The notes: a model not told the origin generated them from the letters alone. Numbered from the stretch's first letter, positions 36,334-45,906 are shown. The stretch: 64,000 bases of DNA from Maribacter sp. HTCC2170 (GCF_000153165.2 NC_014472.1:238501-302500), one strand, 5' to 3'. Numbers and translations are program-made.

Positions 36334-37977
36334 TTACGCCAACATAGTCACAGGGTTCTCTAAAAATGCCCTTAAAGTCTGTAAGAATTGAGCTCCTGTA
36401 GCACCATCAACAGTACGGTGATCACATGCCAAGGACAATTTCATGGTATTGCCAACAACAATTTGTCCATTTTTCACAACTGGCTTTTCAATGATTGCAC
36501 CTACAGATAAAATTGCTGAATTAGGCTGATTTATGATTGAGGTAAACTCCAATATGCCGAACATTCCCAGATTTGAAACTGTAAACGTACTACCATCCAT
36601 TTCTGCAGGAGTCAACTTTTTAACCCTTGCCCTACCTGCCAAATCTTTAACCGCAGAACCAATTTGTGTTAAGCTCAACAAATCAGTTGATTTAACAACA
36701 GGTACAACAAGTCCGTCTTCAACAGCAACGGCAACGCCAATATTCACATGATGATTATACCTTGTAGTATTCCCATTCCACGTTGTATTTACTTGAGGAT
36801 GCTTTTTCAATGCCATTGCACAAGCCTTGACCACCATATCGTTGAATGAAACTTTGGTGTCTGGCAAATCATTTATCTGAGTTCTCGATGCCTTTGCGTT
36901 ATCCATATCAACCTCAATGGTCAAATAATAATGTGGTGCTGTAAACTTGGATTCTGATAATCTTTTCGCAATAGTTTTACGCATTTGTGAATTCTTCACT
37001 TCTTCAGAACTCTCTTCTCCTACAGGCAATACCAACGGTGCAACAACCGTCGAAGTACTTGCACCTGCATTGTCTTGAACAGCTATAGGTTGAACTGGTT
37101 TTTGAGATGGAACAAAACCTTCAACATCTTTTTTGACGATTCTTCCGTGGTCACCAGTTCCTTTTACATCACTTAAATTGATGCCTTTTTCCGTTGCTAT
37201 TCTTTTGGCTAAAGGTGAGGCAAAAATTCGCTGCCCGTCATTAGAACTAGGAGCCATTGTTTCCTGAGGAGTTTCAGCTTTCTTTTCCTCTGTTTTCTCA
37301 ACCTTGGTTGTTTCCTCACTTTCACCACCTGTTCCGGGGGCCGCACTCAAAACAGCATCAACATCGGTTCCGGCTGGCCCAATAACGGCGAGTACCGCAT
37401 CAACTGGAGAAGATTCCCCTTCTTGAATACCTATATACAGCAAAGTACCCGAATAAAAAGATTCGAATTCCATTGTTGCCTTATCAGTTTCAATTTCAGC
37501 CAGAATATCCCCTTCTTCAACAGTATCACCGACCTTCTTTAGCCAAGTTGCTACGGTACCCTCTTCCATAGTATCACTTAGACGAGGCATTTTAACTACC
37601 TCCACCCCTTCAGGAATTTCAGTACCTGGCTTAGAAGAAACAACTTCGGCTTCACCTGACGTTTCTTCTTTTGTCTCTTCTTTTGTCTCTTCTTCGGCTT
37701 CCGAGGAAGAGCCGCTTAGCAAACTTGAAATATCTTCACCTTCATCACCGATAATTGCCAAAAGTGAATCAACCGGAGCACCATCGCCTTCTGCAATACC
37801 AATATGCAGCAATGTACCCTCATGAAAGGATTCAAATTCCATAGTGGCCTTATCAGTTTCAATTTCCGCAAGAATATCTCCTTCTTCAACCTTATCCCCT
37901 ACTTGCTTTAACCATTTGGCCACGGTACCTTCTTCCATGGTATCGCTCAAACGAGGCATATTTATCACTTCTGCCAT
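36334..37977 (-). CDS. pdhC: Pyruvate dehydrogenase E2 (dihydrolipoamide acetyltransferase), two lipoyl domains
   Basis: A 547-aa core subunit that moves the acetyl group from lipoate to CoA. It has two lipoyl domains (about 1-80 and 127-205), each with the modified lysine in ETDKATMEFES (Lys43 and Lys166). Acidic and Pro/Ala linkers join them, and a peripheral-subunit-binding domain lies at about 251-288 (FASPLAKRIATEKGINLSD). The catalytic domain runs from about 325 to the end and has the HRTVDG motif (His520, Asp524). The two lipoyl domains are also alike at the DNA level. pdhA is 7 nt upstream; pdhB is elsewhere and E3 is not in the window. Confidence 0.95.
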   Translation of the reverse strand: MAEVINMPRLSDTMEEGTVAKWLKQVGDKVEEGDILAEIETDKATMEFESFHEGTLLHIGIAEGDGAPVDSLLAIIGDEGEDISSLLSGSSSEAEEETKEETKEETSGEAEVVSSKPGTEIPEGVEVVKMPRLSDTMEEGTVATWLKKVGDTVEEGDILAEIETDKATMEFESFYSGTLLYIGIQEGESSPVDAVLAVIGPAGTDVDAVLSAAPGTGGESEETTKVEKTEEKKAETPQETMAPSSNDGQRIFASPLAKRIATEKGINLSDVKGTGDHGRIVKKDVEGFVPSQKPVQPIAVQDNAGASTSTVVAPLVLPVGEESSEEVKNSQMRKTIAKRLSESKFTAPHYYLTIEVDMDNAKASRTQINDLPDTKVSFNDMVVKACAMALKKHPQVNTTWNGNTTRYNHHVNIGVAVAVEDGLVVPVVKSTDLLSLTQIGSAVKDLAGRARVKKLTPAEMDGSTFTVSNLGMFGILEFTSIINQPNSAILSVGAIIEKPVVKNGQIVVGNTMKLSLACDHRTVDGATGAQFLQTLRAFLENPVTMLA

Positions 37978-37984
37978 TTACGTA

Positions 37985-38980
37985 TTATTTATGTTGTACA
38001 AACGGAAAGTCTTCTTGATCATAGACTACGTCATATAATTGATTAACTGGAGGATAATCAGAGTCCTCGGCAAATTTTTCACATTCAAGGACCAATTCTT
38101 TTACCCTTTGATCTATCTCTTTAATTTCATCCTCGGACGCGTATTCTTTTTCAAAAATCACCTCTTTAACTTGCGAAATTGGGTCAATTTTCTTGTATTC
38201 TTCTACTTCGTCCTTAGTTCTATAATGCTGTGCATCTGACATTGAATGTCCTCTATAACGATAGGTTTTCATTTCCAAGAAAGTTGGTCCGTCTCCGTTT
38301 CTTGCGCGTTCTATTGCTTTACTCATTTCCTTGGCAACAGTTACAGGATCCATACCATCAACAGGACCGCATGGCATCTCATATCCAAGCCCTAATTTCC
38401 AAATTTCTTCATGTGAAGCTGTACGGGATACTGAGGTACCCATTGCATACCCATTGTTTTCACAAACAAAAACCACAGGTAAATTCCAAAGCATTGCCAA
38501 ATTGAATGTTTCATGCAAAGACCCTTGACGAACTGCACCATCACCCATATAACACAGGGTAACTGAATCTCTTTTAAAGTATTTATCCGCAAAAGCCAAG
38601 CCAGCTCCCAACGGAATTTGGCCACCAACTATACCATGGCCTCCATAAAAACGATGCTCTTTTGAGAATATGTGCATAGAACCTCCCATACCTTTCGAAG
38701 TTCCGGTAACCTTACCATAAAGTTCAGCCATTACATTTTTAGGATCCACCCCCATACCAATAGGTTGAACATGATTTCTATATGCTGTTATCATACGGTC
38801 CTTGGTTAGATCCATTGCATGCAATGCACCAGCCAAGACAGCCTCTTGTCCATTATATAAATGAAGGAATCCCCTAACTTTTTGCTGAATATAAACTGCC
38901 GCAAGTTTATCCTCGAACTTTCTCCAAAACAGCATGTCCTCGTACCACTTCAGATAAGTTTCTTTGGTGATTTTTTCCAT
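37985..38980 (-). CDS. pdhA: Pyruvate dehydrogenase E1 alpha subunit
   Basis: The alpha half of E1, 331 aa. It binds ThDP through the motif from MGDGAVRQGSLHE (near residue 145) to ENNGYAMGTS (near 176), and has the phosphorylation-loop-like segment YRYRGHSMSD near 238. It would decarboxylate pyruvate together with PdhB (17203-18180). It is first in a two-gene transcript with pdhC. Confidence 0.95.
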   Translation of the reverse strand: MEKITKETYLKWYEDMLFWRKFEDKLAAVYIQQKVRGFLHLYNGQEAVLAGALHAMDLTKDRMITAYRNHVQPIGMGVDPKNVMAELYGKVTGTSKGMGGSMHIFSKEHRFYGGHGIVGGQIPLGAGLAFADKYFKRDSVTLCYMGDGAVRQGSLHETFNLAMLWNLPVVFVCENNGYAMGTSVSRTASHEEIWKLGLGYEMPCGPVDGMDPVTVAKEMSKAIERARNGDGPTFLEMKTYRYRGHSMSDAQHYRTKDEVEEYKKIDPISQVKEVIFEKEYASEDEIKEIDQRVKELVLECEKFAEDSDYPPVNQLYDVVYDQEDFPFVQHK

Positions 38981-39018
38981 TAATAGCTTTTTAATTAAAG
39001 ATTAAAGTTTCAAAGCAT

Positions 39019-39026
39019 CAAACATA
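39019..39026 (-). promoter_or_regulatory. -7 promoter box for pdhAC
   Basis: TATGTTTG on the minus strand fits TAnnTTTG and gives a leader of about 35 nt before the pdhA ATG. Confidence 0.5.
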
Positions 39027-39177
39027 GTGCAAAATGCCTAAAAAACAGAAGAACAAAAATACATATATTAATCAATCGGAAAAAAAATAAACTAAAAAGC
39101 TTAATTCATTATTATTTACTAACAAAACCAATGACTCTGACTACATTCTTAACTGGTAAAAAAGCAAAAGCAGTCTT

Positions 39178-39660
39178 TTATAAATAAGAACTATTGAAAC
39201 CTAGAGGAAGAATATCGGCCAAGGACTGACATTTAATGATTTCTCCTTTCTCTGCCATAAGAAGTAATTCTATAGGACTTTTTTGCTTGAATTCATACTC
39301 GGAAATCGCCTGTCGACAATTACCGCAAGGAGCCGCCGGTTTCTCTACCAAATGGGTTTTTGACATGGCGGTAATTGCAATTGATTTTATGGTAACCCCA
39401 GGATATTTAGCCCCAGCTTGAAAAACAGCTACACGCTCTGCACATAAACCAGAAGGGTACGATGCATTTTCCTGATTGCTGCCTATAACTGTTTTACCAT
39501 TAGCCAAAAGTACTGCAGCGCCAACCATAAAATTCGAATACGGCGCATAAGCATCCTTTCTTGCTTCTATTGCCATATGCATTAAATCACGATCTTGCTC
39601 GTTTAATGCCCCAAGCGTCTCATAAACCGAAAGTTCAAACGAAATAGTCTTTTTTTTCAT
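39178..39660 (-). CDS. cdd: Cytidine deaminase
   Basis: Converts cytidine and deoxycytidine to the uridine forms in salvage. It is 160 aa. It has YAPYSNFMVGAAVLL near residue 37, the zinc/catalytic motif CAERVA near 73 and PCGNCRQAISE near 111. This is the usual order of the tetrameric type. It lies between porV and pdhA on the same strand but is cut off from porV by a terminator. Confidence 0.94.
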   Translation of the reverse strand: MKKKTISFELSVYETLGALNEQDRDLMHMAIEARKDAYAPYSNFMVGAAVLLANGKTVIGSNQENASYPSGLCAERVAVFQAGAKYPGVTIKSIAITAMSKTHLVEKPAAPCGNCRQAISEYEFKQKSPIELLLMAEKGEIIKCQSLADILPLGFNSSYL

Positions 39661-39696
39661 ATTACTTTGATGAAAAGATATTATGCTAAAAATAGT

Positions 39697-39720
39697 AAAA
39701 CCTGCTCAATGGCAGGTTTT
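39697..39720 (-). terminator. Terminator after porV
   Basis: A 9-bp stem (AAAACCTGC/GCAGGTTTT) with a 6-nt loop between the porV stop and cdd start, so porV is a single-gene transcript. Confidence 0.8.
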
Positions 39721-39741
39721 GTTATGAAAGTTTCATTTGTT

Positions 39742-40887
39742 TTAATCATTTAAATACTCCTCACCTAAATTAAAGGTAAGTGAAAAGCGTAGTGTATTTT
39801 CCAAAGGGTTTTTAACTTGGGATGTTGAAAACAAATAGGACAAATCTATCTGGGCTGCCTTAAATTTAAATCCAGCACCCATTGTAAAGAATTTTCTTGA
39901 CCCCTTCTCTTCACTTTCATTAAAATACCCGGTACGAATCATAAAAGCATCTTGGTATGTATATTCAGCACCAAGAGCCCAAGTAAATTCTTTAAGCTCT
40001 TCGCTAAAACCATCTGGCGCATCATTGAATGATTTTGTGATCCCACTAAAAAACCCAATTTGTTGGTATTCATCATTATCCGCAGAATCAATATCACCAT
40101 CTTCATCAAAATCTTGAGGGGTTGGGACCAGTAATTTATTGAATTCTGTAGTGATTCCCAGTACATTATCCTGATCTAGAATAAAATCAAAACCGGCACC
40201 GAATTTTAAATTAGTAGGCAAAAAGTTTTCTTGTCCGCCCTCATCATAAGTGATTTTGCCCCCAAGATTAGAGAGATTGAAACCTGCTCTCCAACGACCA
40301 TCAAACTTATCATATGCTATTTCCCTTGACCTATAATAACCAGAAACATCTACGGCGAAAGTACTTGCGGCTTGAGAATCCTCTGATCCATTTTGAGGCA
40401 GTTTAAGGTTTGACCTTATAAACCTACCACCAACAGCCATAGAAAATGTCGGGCTTAATTTCAAAGAATACGAGCCATCTAAAGCCAATTCATTGGGCTT
40501 GGCCAATGTACCAGGATCATTTGCGAATTGTCGTAACTCAATCTCACCAAGCGTAAAATATCTCAGACTCAATGCAAATGCGCTTTGGTCATCAATTTTA
40601 TTATAAAAACTCGCGTTTAGAAGAGAGATATCGGTTATTATACTTTCGAGATACGGAGTATAACTAACGCCAATTCCCATTTTTCTTTCGGCAAAAGCAA
40701 ATTTAGACGGATTCCATTGTTGCGAAAAAGCATCTGTGGAAGTCGCGACTCCCATATCACCCATACCAGCAGATCTAGCATCTGCAGCAATGGTCAAAAA
40801 AGGTACCGCAGTGGTAATAACTCTATCATCTTGAGCCGATAATTGTATCGCAAAAGCCAATAAAACAAGTAAGGTTAATTTTTTCAT
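39742..40887 (-). CDS. porV: Type IX secretion system outer-membrane protein PorV (LptO)
   Basis: A 381-aa FadL-like barrel needed for release and anchoring of T9SS cargo. The signal peptide ends ...FAIQLSAQ. The N-terminus of the mature protein has VPFLTIAADARSAGMGDMGV, typical of PorV, and the end is LRFSLTFNLG. Between two barrel strands a loop DFDEDGDIDSAD (259-270) matches the EF-hand calcium pattern DxDxDG..D. In F. johnsoniae porU lies between gldJ and porV; here only 469 nt of non-coding DNA separate them. Confidence 0.93.
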   Translation of the reverse strand: MKKLTLLVLLAFAIQLSAQDDRVITTAVPFLTIAADARSAGMGDMGVATSTDAFSQQWNPSKFAFAERKMGIGVSYTPYLESIITDISLLNASFYNKIDDQSAFALSLRYFTLGEIELRQFANDPGTLAKPNELALDGSYSLKLSPTFSMAVGGRFIRSNLKLPQNGSEDSQAASTFAVDVSGYYRSREIAYDKFDGRWRAGFNLSNLGGKITYDEGGQENFLPTNLKFGAGFDFILDQDNVLGITTEFNKLLVPTPQDFDEDGDIDSADNDEYQQIGFFSGITKSFNDAPDGFSEELKEFTWALGAEYTYQDAFMIRTGYFNESEEKGSRKFFTMGAGFKFKAAQIDLSYLFSTSQVKNPLENTLRFSLTFNLGEEYLND

Positions 40888-41356
40888 TTTTCAAACTTAA
40901 AATTAATAGGTTCAAAGTTAACATTTGATTACAATGTTACCAATAGAACCCTGTTATTCTCCTAAAATACTAGTTGTATTACAGGTAAACGAGCATTTTA
41001 AAGATATCTTATATTCTGACCAATAATTTTTTGACCTTTTCAACCAATTGATTGTTATTCTAGAATCTTTATTTCAACTAATGTTCAAAATCCAAATTTG
41101 GGAATAACAACATTCGATAAACCAAACAAGCTATAAAAGAAAAAACCAACTATACTATATTACCATATATGCCGTTATGTTTTGTGTACAAAGCTTTTGA
41201 TACAATTGGAATGGTCAATTCGCAAATATTTTTTCTATGACAAAATATTATGACAAAATCATCGTTTTATATGCCGAAAGAAACACCAAATTAAATCAAA
41301 ACAAGAATCCCAAACTACTTGAAAGTGGTTTAAATAATTGAACTCAAGTCCTAATT
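40888..41356. other. Divergent intergenic region porV-gldJ (no porU)
   Basis: 469 nt with no convincing gene. A TAACTTTG box at 40913-40920 (minus) fits a porV promoter. On the plus strand a 34-codon frame (41237-41341) with a doubled TATGACAAAAT is most likely part of the gldJ leader. The expected porU gene (over 3 kb in relatives) is not here, and I see no fragment of it. Confidence 0.6.
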
Positions 41357-43027
41357 ATGAAAAAACAGTTTATCAAAATTGTACTTTCTTGTGCAGTAAT
41401 AGCGGGAGGTTTTACAGTTACTAGTTGTAGCAAAAAATCTTCATCTTCAAAAAATGTATCAAGAGCTACAGGTTGGAAAATAAATGCCAAGGAAGGTGGT
41501 TTCCAATACAATACAGATTTTAAGGAGCAAGAAACCGCTCCAGGTCTTGTTTTTGTTGAAGGAGGAACGTTTACCAAGGGTAAAGTGCAAGATGATGTTA
41601 TGCACGATTGGAACAACACGCCTACTTCTCAACATGTTCAATCCTTTTATATGGATGAAACCGAAGTCACAAATGTCATGTACTTGGAATACTTGGATTA
41701 TTTGAAGAGTGTTTACCCACCAGAGAATCCTAAGTATGCAAATATTTATAAAGGAGCTTTACCTGATACTTTGGTCTGGAGAAACCGTTTAGGATTTAAT
41801 GAGACCATGACCAATAATTATTTAAGACATCCTGCATATGCAGAATATCCTGTAGTTGGTGTAAACTGGGTTCAAGCAACACAATTTGCGGAATGGCGAA
41901 CAGATCGCGTTAATGAAGTAATGTTGGAAAGAGAAGGTTATTTGGCGCAAGATGCCAAATATCAAGCTGCCACAGGGGAAGTTGCCGGTACTTTCAGTAC
42001 TGAAGCTTACCTTAATAGGCCCGAATCGGTTTATAATGGCCAAATAGATTCACTTCAAGGTAAAATGAAAAAAGATAGTGTAAACACCTATGCAAAAAGA
42101 AGCAGTGGTGTAATTATGCCTGAATATAGACTACCAACTGAAACAGAGTGGGAGTATGCTGCTCAAGCTCAGGTTGGTTCTAGAGAATATAACAACTATA
42201 GAGGTAGAAAAAAATATCCTTGGGAAGGTGACTACACAAGAAATGGTCAGCGCGTTGGTCGTGGTGATCAATTAGCCAATTTCAAACAAGGAAAAGGTGA
42301 TTATGGCGGAATAGCAGGTTGGTCTGATGATGGTGCCGATATTACTGCTGAAGTTATGTCGTATAAACCAAATGACCTTGGTCTTTATGACATGGCAGGT
42401 AATGTTGCCGAATGGGTAGCTGATGTTTACCGCCCAATTGTTGATGACGAAATAAGTGATTTCAACTACTATAGAGGTAATATTTACATGAAAACCGCTA
42501 TTGGCGAAGATGGAAAAGTTAATATTCTAAGAGACTCTGTGGTATACGATACATTGCCAACAGGTAAAATCATTGCTGTTAATCTTCCAGGAGAAATTAA
42601 AATGGTTCCTGTCGATGAACAAGAAACTTACCTAAGAACCAACTTTTCTTCTAGTGATAATAGAGGTTATAGAGATGGAGACCCGAGTTCTTCTCGATTC
42701 TTTGATAGATTCAGTGATGAGGATGAAGAGGACGATACACGTAAAATGTATGATTCTCCAAGACATAAGGTTGAAAGGGATTCTACTGGAAACTTGATTC
42801 GTCAATATGACCAATCCAACAACAGAACATCGTTAATCAATGATGAGGTACGAGTATACAAAGGTGGATCTTGGAGAGATAGGGCATATTGGTTAGATCC
42901 CGCACAACGTAGGTATTTACCACAATACATGGCCACAGATTACATTGGATTCAGATGTGCGATGTCTAGAGTAGGTTCAAAATCAAAAACTAAAAACAAA
43001 ACTGTTAGAGGTAAGAAAGCTAAATAG
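41357..43027 (+). CDS. gldJ: Gliding motility lipoprotein GldJ
   Basis: A 556-aa outer-membrane-associated lipoprotein needed for gliding and for a stable T9SS. The lipoprotein signal ends TVTSC (Cys24). The rest is a formylglycine-generating-enzyme-like (SUMF1) fold: FVEGGTFTKG near residue 56, MDETEVTNVMYLEY near 98, RLPTETEWEYAAQAQ near 258, DMAGNVAEWVADVY near 340 and YKGGSWRDRAYWL near 500. A long charged insert (DRFSDEDEEDDTRK) and a lysine-rich tail are also seen. It matches F. johnsoniae GldJ in length. murF follows after a terminator. Confidence 0.95.
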   Translation: MKKQFIKIVLSCAVIAGGFTVTSCSKKSSSSKNVSRATGWKINAKEGGFQYNTDFKEQETAPGLVFVEGGTFTKGKVQDDVMHDWNNTPTSQHVQSFYMDETEVTNVMYLEYLDYLKSVYPPENPKYANIYKGALPDTLVWRNRLGFNETMTNNYLRHPAYAEYPVVGVNWVQATQFAEWRTDRVNEVMLEREGYLAQDAKYQAATGEVAGTFSTEAYLNRPESVYNGQIDSLQGKMKKDSVNTYAKRSSGVIMPEYRLPTETEWEYAAQAQVGSREYNNYRGRKKYPWEGDYTRNGQRVGRGDQLANFKQGKGDYGGIAGWSDDGADITAEVMSYKPNDLGLYDMAGNVAEWVADVYRPIVDDEISDFNYYRGNIYMKTAIGEDGKVNILRDSVVYDTLPTGKIIAVNLPGEIKMVPVDEQETYLRTNFSSSDNRGYRDGDPSSSRFFDRFSDEDEEDDTRKMYDSPRHKVERDSTGNLIRQYDQSNNRTSLINDEVRVYKGGSWRDRAYWLDPAQRRYLPQYMATDYIGFRCAMSRVGSKSKTKNKTVRGKKAK

Positions 43028-43044
43028 TTTTAAAACTTATTCAT

Positions 43045-43079
43045 AAAAAAGCCCTGACATTTTCGTCGGGGCTTTTTTT
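43045..43079 (+). terminator. Terminator after gldJ
   Basis: An 8-bp stem GCCCTGAC/GTCGGGGC (one G-T pair) flanked by A and T runs, so the transcript ends before murF. Confidence 0.85.
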
Positions 43080-43090
43080 ATCTTTACAAC

Positions 43091-44368
43091 ATGAATATAG
43101 AACAACTTCATCAAATCTTTTTACAGTTTCCACTCGTTTGTACAGATACAAGAAAAATAAAAATCAACTGTCTTTTTTTCGCACTAAAAGGGGATAATTT
43201 TAATGGGAATGAATATGCCGATGAAGCACTCAAAAAAGGTGCTTCTTATTCAATTGTTGATGAAGAAAAATATGCAACATCAGACAAAACCATATTAGTC
43301 AAAGATGTTTTGCAAACCCTTCAAAAACTCGCCACGTTTCATAGAAATTTTTATTCCGCCAAGGTAATTGGCTTAACAGGTAGCAATGGAAAAACAACCA
43401 CTAAAGAGCTTGTAAACGCTGTTCTATCAAGTAAGTACAAAACAATAGCAACTATAGGAAATCTAAACAATCACATAGGCGTACCTCTTACTTTATTGAC
43501 AATTAAAGAGGATACTGAAATTGCTATTGTGGAAATGGGGGCCAATCACCAAAAGGAAATAGAATTTCTTTGCTCTCTGGCCCAACCTGACTATGGTTAT
43601 ATCACAAATTTTGGCAAAGCACATTTAGAGGGATTCGGAAGTGTTGAAGGTGTAATTGAAGGAAAAAGTGAGCTTTATGATTATTTACTTGCCAACCAGA
43701 AATCAATTTTCTTAAATGCTGATGACCCGATACAACATAAAAAACTAGGGCATTACATTAAAAAATATGGGTTTACAACAGCCAAAAAAGAATACTTCAA
43801 GATTAAATTTTTAATTTCAGATCCATATGTTTCCTTATCCGTGGAAGATATTGAGATTAACTCTAAACTGATCGGAAATTATAATTTCACAAATTGTTGT
43901 GCAGCCGTTCTCATGGGTAAATATTTTAATGTTGAGTTGAATGACATTAAGACTGCCATTGAATCTTATATTCCTCAAAACAATAGATCGCAGATTATTG
44001 AAAGTAATGGTACGCGAATTATCCTAGATGCCTATAACGCCAACCCAACCAGTATGAAAGTAGCCTTGGAAAATTTCAACAGTTTAAGTGGTGAACCAAA
44101 AATTGCTTTTTTAGGTGATATGTTTGAATTGGGCGCAACATCAAATGAAGAACATCAAAACATCGCAGATTTAACAAGTAGCCTAGATATCTCGGAGGTT
44201 TTTTTAGTTGGGGACAATTTTTACCGCACTAAAACTCCTTTAAAAAAATTCAAGAATTATGAAGCACTTGCTTTGTACTTAGCCGATGTTGAACTCCCAT
44301 CAAATAGCACAATTCTTATCAAAGGTTCTCGCGGAATGGCACTAGAACGCTTACTCGAATTGCTATAG
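43091..44368 (+). CDS. murF: UDP-N-acetylmuramoyl-tripeptide--D-Ala-D-Ala ligase
   Basis: The last cytoplasmic ligase of the muropeptide, 425 aa. The N-terminal domain opens with TDTRKIKINCLFFALKGDNFNG. The Mur ATP site is GLTGSNGKTTTKE near residue 95. NLNNHIGVPLTLL lies near 128, VEMGANHQKEIEF near 150, and the C-terminal domain has DAYNANPTSM near 315 and FLGDMFELG near 340. The gldJ-murF order is common in Flavobacteriaceae. Confidence 0.94.
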   Translation: MNIEQLHQIFLQFPLVCTDTRKIKINCLFFALKGDNFNGNEYADEALKKGASYSIVDEEKYATSDKTILVKDVLQTLQKLATFHRNFYSAKVIGLTGSNGKTTTKELVNAVLSSKYKTIATIGNLNNHIGVPLTLLTIKEDTEIAIVEMGANHQKEIEFLCSLAQPDYGYITNFGKAHLEGFGSVEGVIEGKSELYDYLLANQKSIFLNADDPIQHKKLGHYIKKYGFTTAKKEYFKIKFLISDPYVSLSVEDIEINSKLIGNYNFTNCCAAVLMGKYFNVELNDIKTAIESYIPQNNRSQIIESNGTRIILDAYNANPTSMKVALENFNSLSGEPKIAFLGDMFELGATSNEEHQNIADLTSSLDISEVFLVGDNFYRTKTPLKKFKNYEALALYLADVELPSNSTILIKGSRGMALERLLELL

Positions 44369-44388
44369 ACCATATTAAATTTAAAAAG

Positions 44389-44463
44389 TGGGATATACTG
44401 GATTCGAACCAGTGACCTCTGCCCTGTCAAGGCAGCGCTCTAAACCAACTGAGCTAATATCCC
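44389..44463 (-). tRNA. tRNA-Val (anticodon GAC)
   Basis: A full cloverleaf on the minus strand: acceptor GGGATAT/ATATCCC with discriminator A, D-arm AGCTCAGTTGGTT, anticodon stem CTGCC/GGCAG with loop TTGACAG (anticodon GAC), and T-arm GGTTCGAATCC. CCA is not encoded. It reads valine codons GUU/GUC. Confidence 0.96.
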
Positions 44464-44651
44464 AAAATAGGGAGTGCTAAGGTATGACTAATTTTCAGTT
44501 CTGAAAACCTTTTTCCAGAGAATGAAGCCATTCAAAGTTCACGTATCTCCCTAATTCTGCACATAGAACTCATTAAAATAATGTACTTTTATTATGGCAA
44601 TCTAAAGTCAACGACTTTAAGCCGATTTATGACTTTTTCAATCCAATATCA

Positions 44652-45815
44652 ATGTCAAGAAATACCATAGCCAAACATTTTGATTCAAGATACCCGTCAG
44701 TAGAAGATCTTAGAAACAAAGCCCAAAAACGAATTCCAAAATTTGCCTTTGAATACCTGGATAGCGGATGCAATGAAGAAGTAAATCTTAGGCGTAACAC
44801 CAGAGAAATTAGAGAGGTTCAACTTGTCCCAAATTATTTGGACAACTTTGGCCAAGCTAGTTTAAAAACAGAGCTTTTTGGTCATGTCTATGATGCCCCA
44901 TTCGGGATTGCCCCGGTAGGTTTACAAGGTTTAATGTGGCCCAATGCCTCGGAAATTCTGGCAAAAGCTGCATTTGAAAATAACATTCCGTTTGTTCTCA
45001 GTACTGTTAGCACAAGTAGTATTGAAAGAATAAGTGAGTTAACGGAAGGAAAAGCATGGTTCCAATTATACCACCCTACTGAGGATAGCATCAGGAACGA
45101 TATGCTCAAAAGAGCTGAAGCTGCAGAATGCCCTGTGCTTGTTTTACTTTGCGATACACCCGCATTCGGGTTTAGGCCAAAAGAAATAAAGAACGGCCTC
45201 TCAATGCCCCCCAAAATGAGTATAAATAATATACTTCAAGTTTTTGGCAAACCCAATTGGGCCTTTAACACTTTAAAATATGGACAACCAAATTTTGAAG
45301 TTCTAAAGCCATATATGCCGAAAGGTCTGGATTTAGGGCAATTGGGGAATTTTATGGACCAAACTTTTTCGAAGCGAATGAGTATGGAAAAAATAGCTCC
45401 CATTCGTGACCTTTGGAAAGGAAAAATAGTATTAAAAGGAGTATCAACGGAAGCAGATACAGAAAAGGCCATACAATTAGGATTAGACGGCATTATTGTA
45501 TCCAATCATGGAGGAAGACAATTGGATGCAGGAGAATCAACCATTAAGCCTATGACAAGAATTTCTAAAAAATACGGCTCTCAAATTAAGGTATTGATGG
45601 ATAGCGGTTTGCGTTCGGGACCCGATATTGCCAGAACTTTAGCAAGTGGTGCTGAGTTTTCTTTTTTGGGCCGCTCTTTTATGTATGGTGTTGCTGCTTT
45701 AGGAAAAAAGGGTGGCGAACACACCATCTCTTTATTAAAAACCCAATTGCAACAAGTTATGGAGCAAATAGGGTGTGAAGAAATCAAAGATTTTCCCAAA
45801 CACCTTATTAGCTGA
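44652..45815 (+). CDS. FMN-dependent alpha-hydroxy acid dehydrogenase (lactate dehydrogenase-like)
   Basis: A 387-aa enzyme of the LldD/glycolate oxidase family. It has RIPKFAFEYLDSGCNEEVNL at the start and FGIAPVGLQGLMWP near residue 80. The FMN-site lysine is in GKIVLKGVSTEAD near 258, the catalytic His is in VSNHGGRQLDAG near 280, and DSGLRSGPDIARTLASGA near 315 is the phosphate loop. It oxidises L-lactate or a similar 2-hydroxy acid. It is a single gene, followed by a terminator. Confidence 0.87.
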   Translation: MSRNTIAKHFDSRYPSVEDLRNKAQKRIPKFAFEYLDSGCNEEVNLRRNTREIREVQLVPNYLDNFGQASLKTELFGHVYDAPFGIAPVGLQGLMWPNASEILAKAAFENNIPFVLSTVSTSSIERISELTEGKAWFQLYHPTEDSIRNDMLKRAEAAECPVLVLLCDTPAFGFRPKEIKNGLSMPPKMSINNILQVFGKPNWAFNTLKYGQPNFEVLKPYMPKGLDLGQLGNFMDQTFSKRMSMEKIAPIRDLWKGKIVLKGVSTEADTEKAIQLGLDGIIVSNHGGRQLDAGESTIKPMTRISKKYGSQIKVLMDSGLRSGPDIARTLASGAEFSFLGRSFMYGVAALGKKGGEHTISLLKTQLQQVMEQIGCEEIKDFPKHLIS

Positions 45816-45852
45816 AAGTAATTGCAATTATAGTTTTGGCATTAGAGTTAAC

Positions 45853-45890
45853 AAAAAAAGCAACATCGTAATGGATGTTGCCTTTTTTTT
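45853..45890. terminator. Terminator between the lactate-dehydrogenase-like gene and the exoprotein gene
   Basis: Stem GCAACATC/GATGTTGC with A and T runs on each side; it serves two convergent genes. Confidence 0.88.
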
Positions 45891-45906
45891 AAATTACAAA
45901 TAGATT

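Noticed and set aside
41237..41341. 34-codon frame upstream of gldJ with a doubled TATGACAAAAT
   Set aside because: Too short, no family, lies in the likely leader of gldJ; the doubled motif is probably chance in AT-rich DNA.
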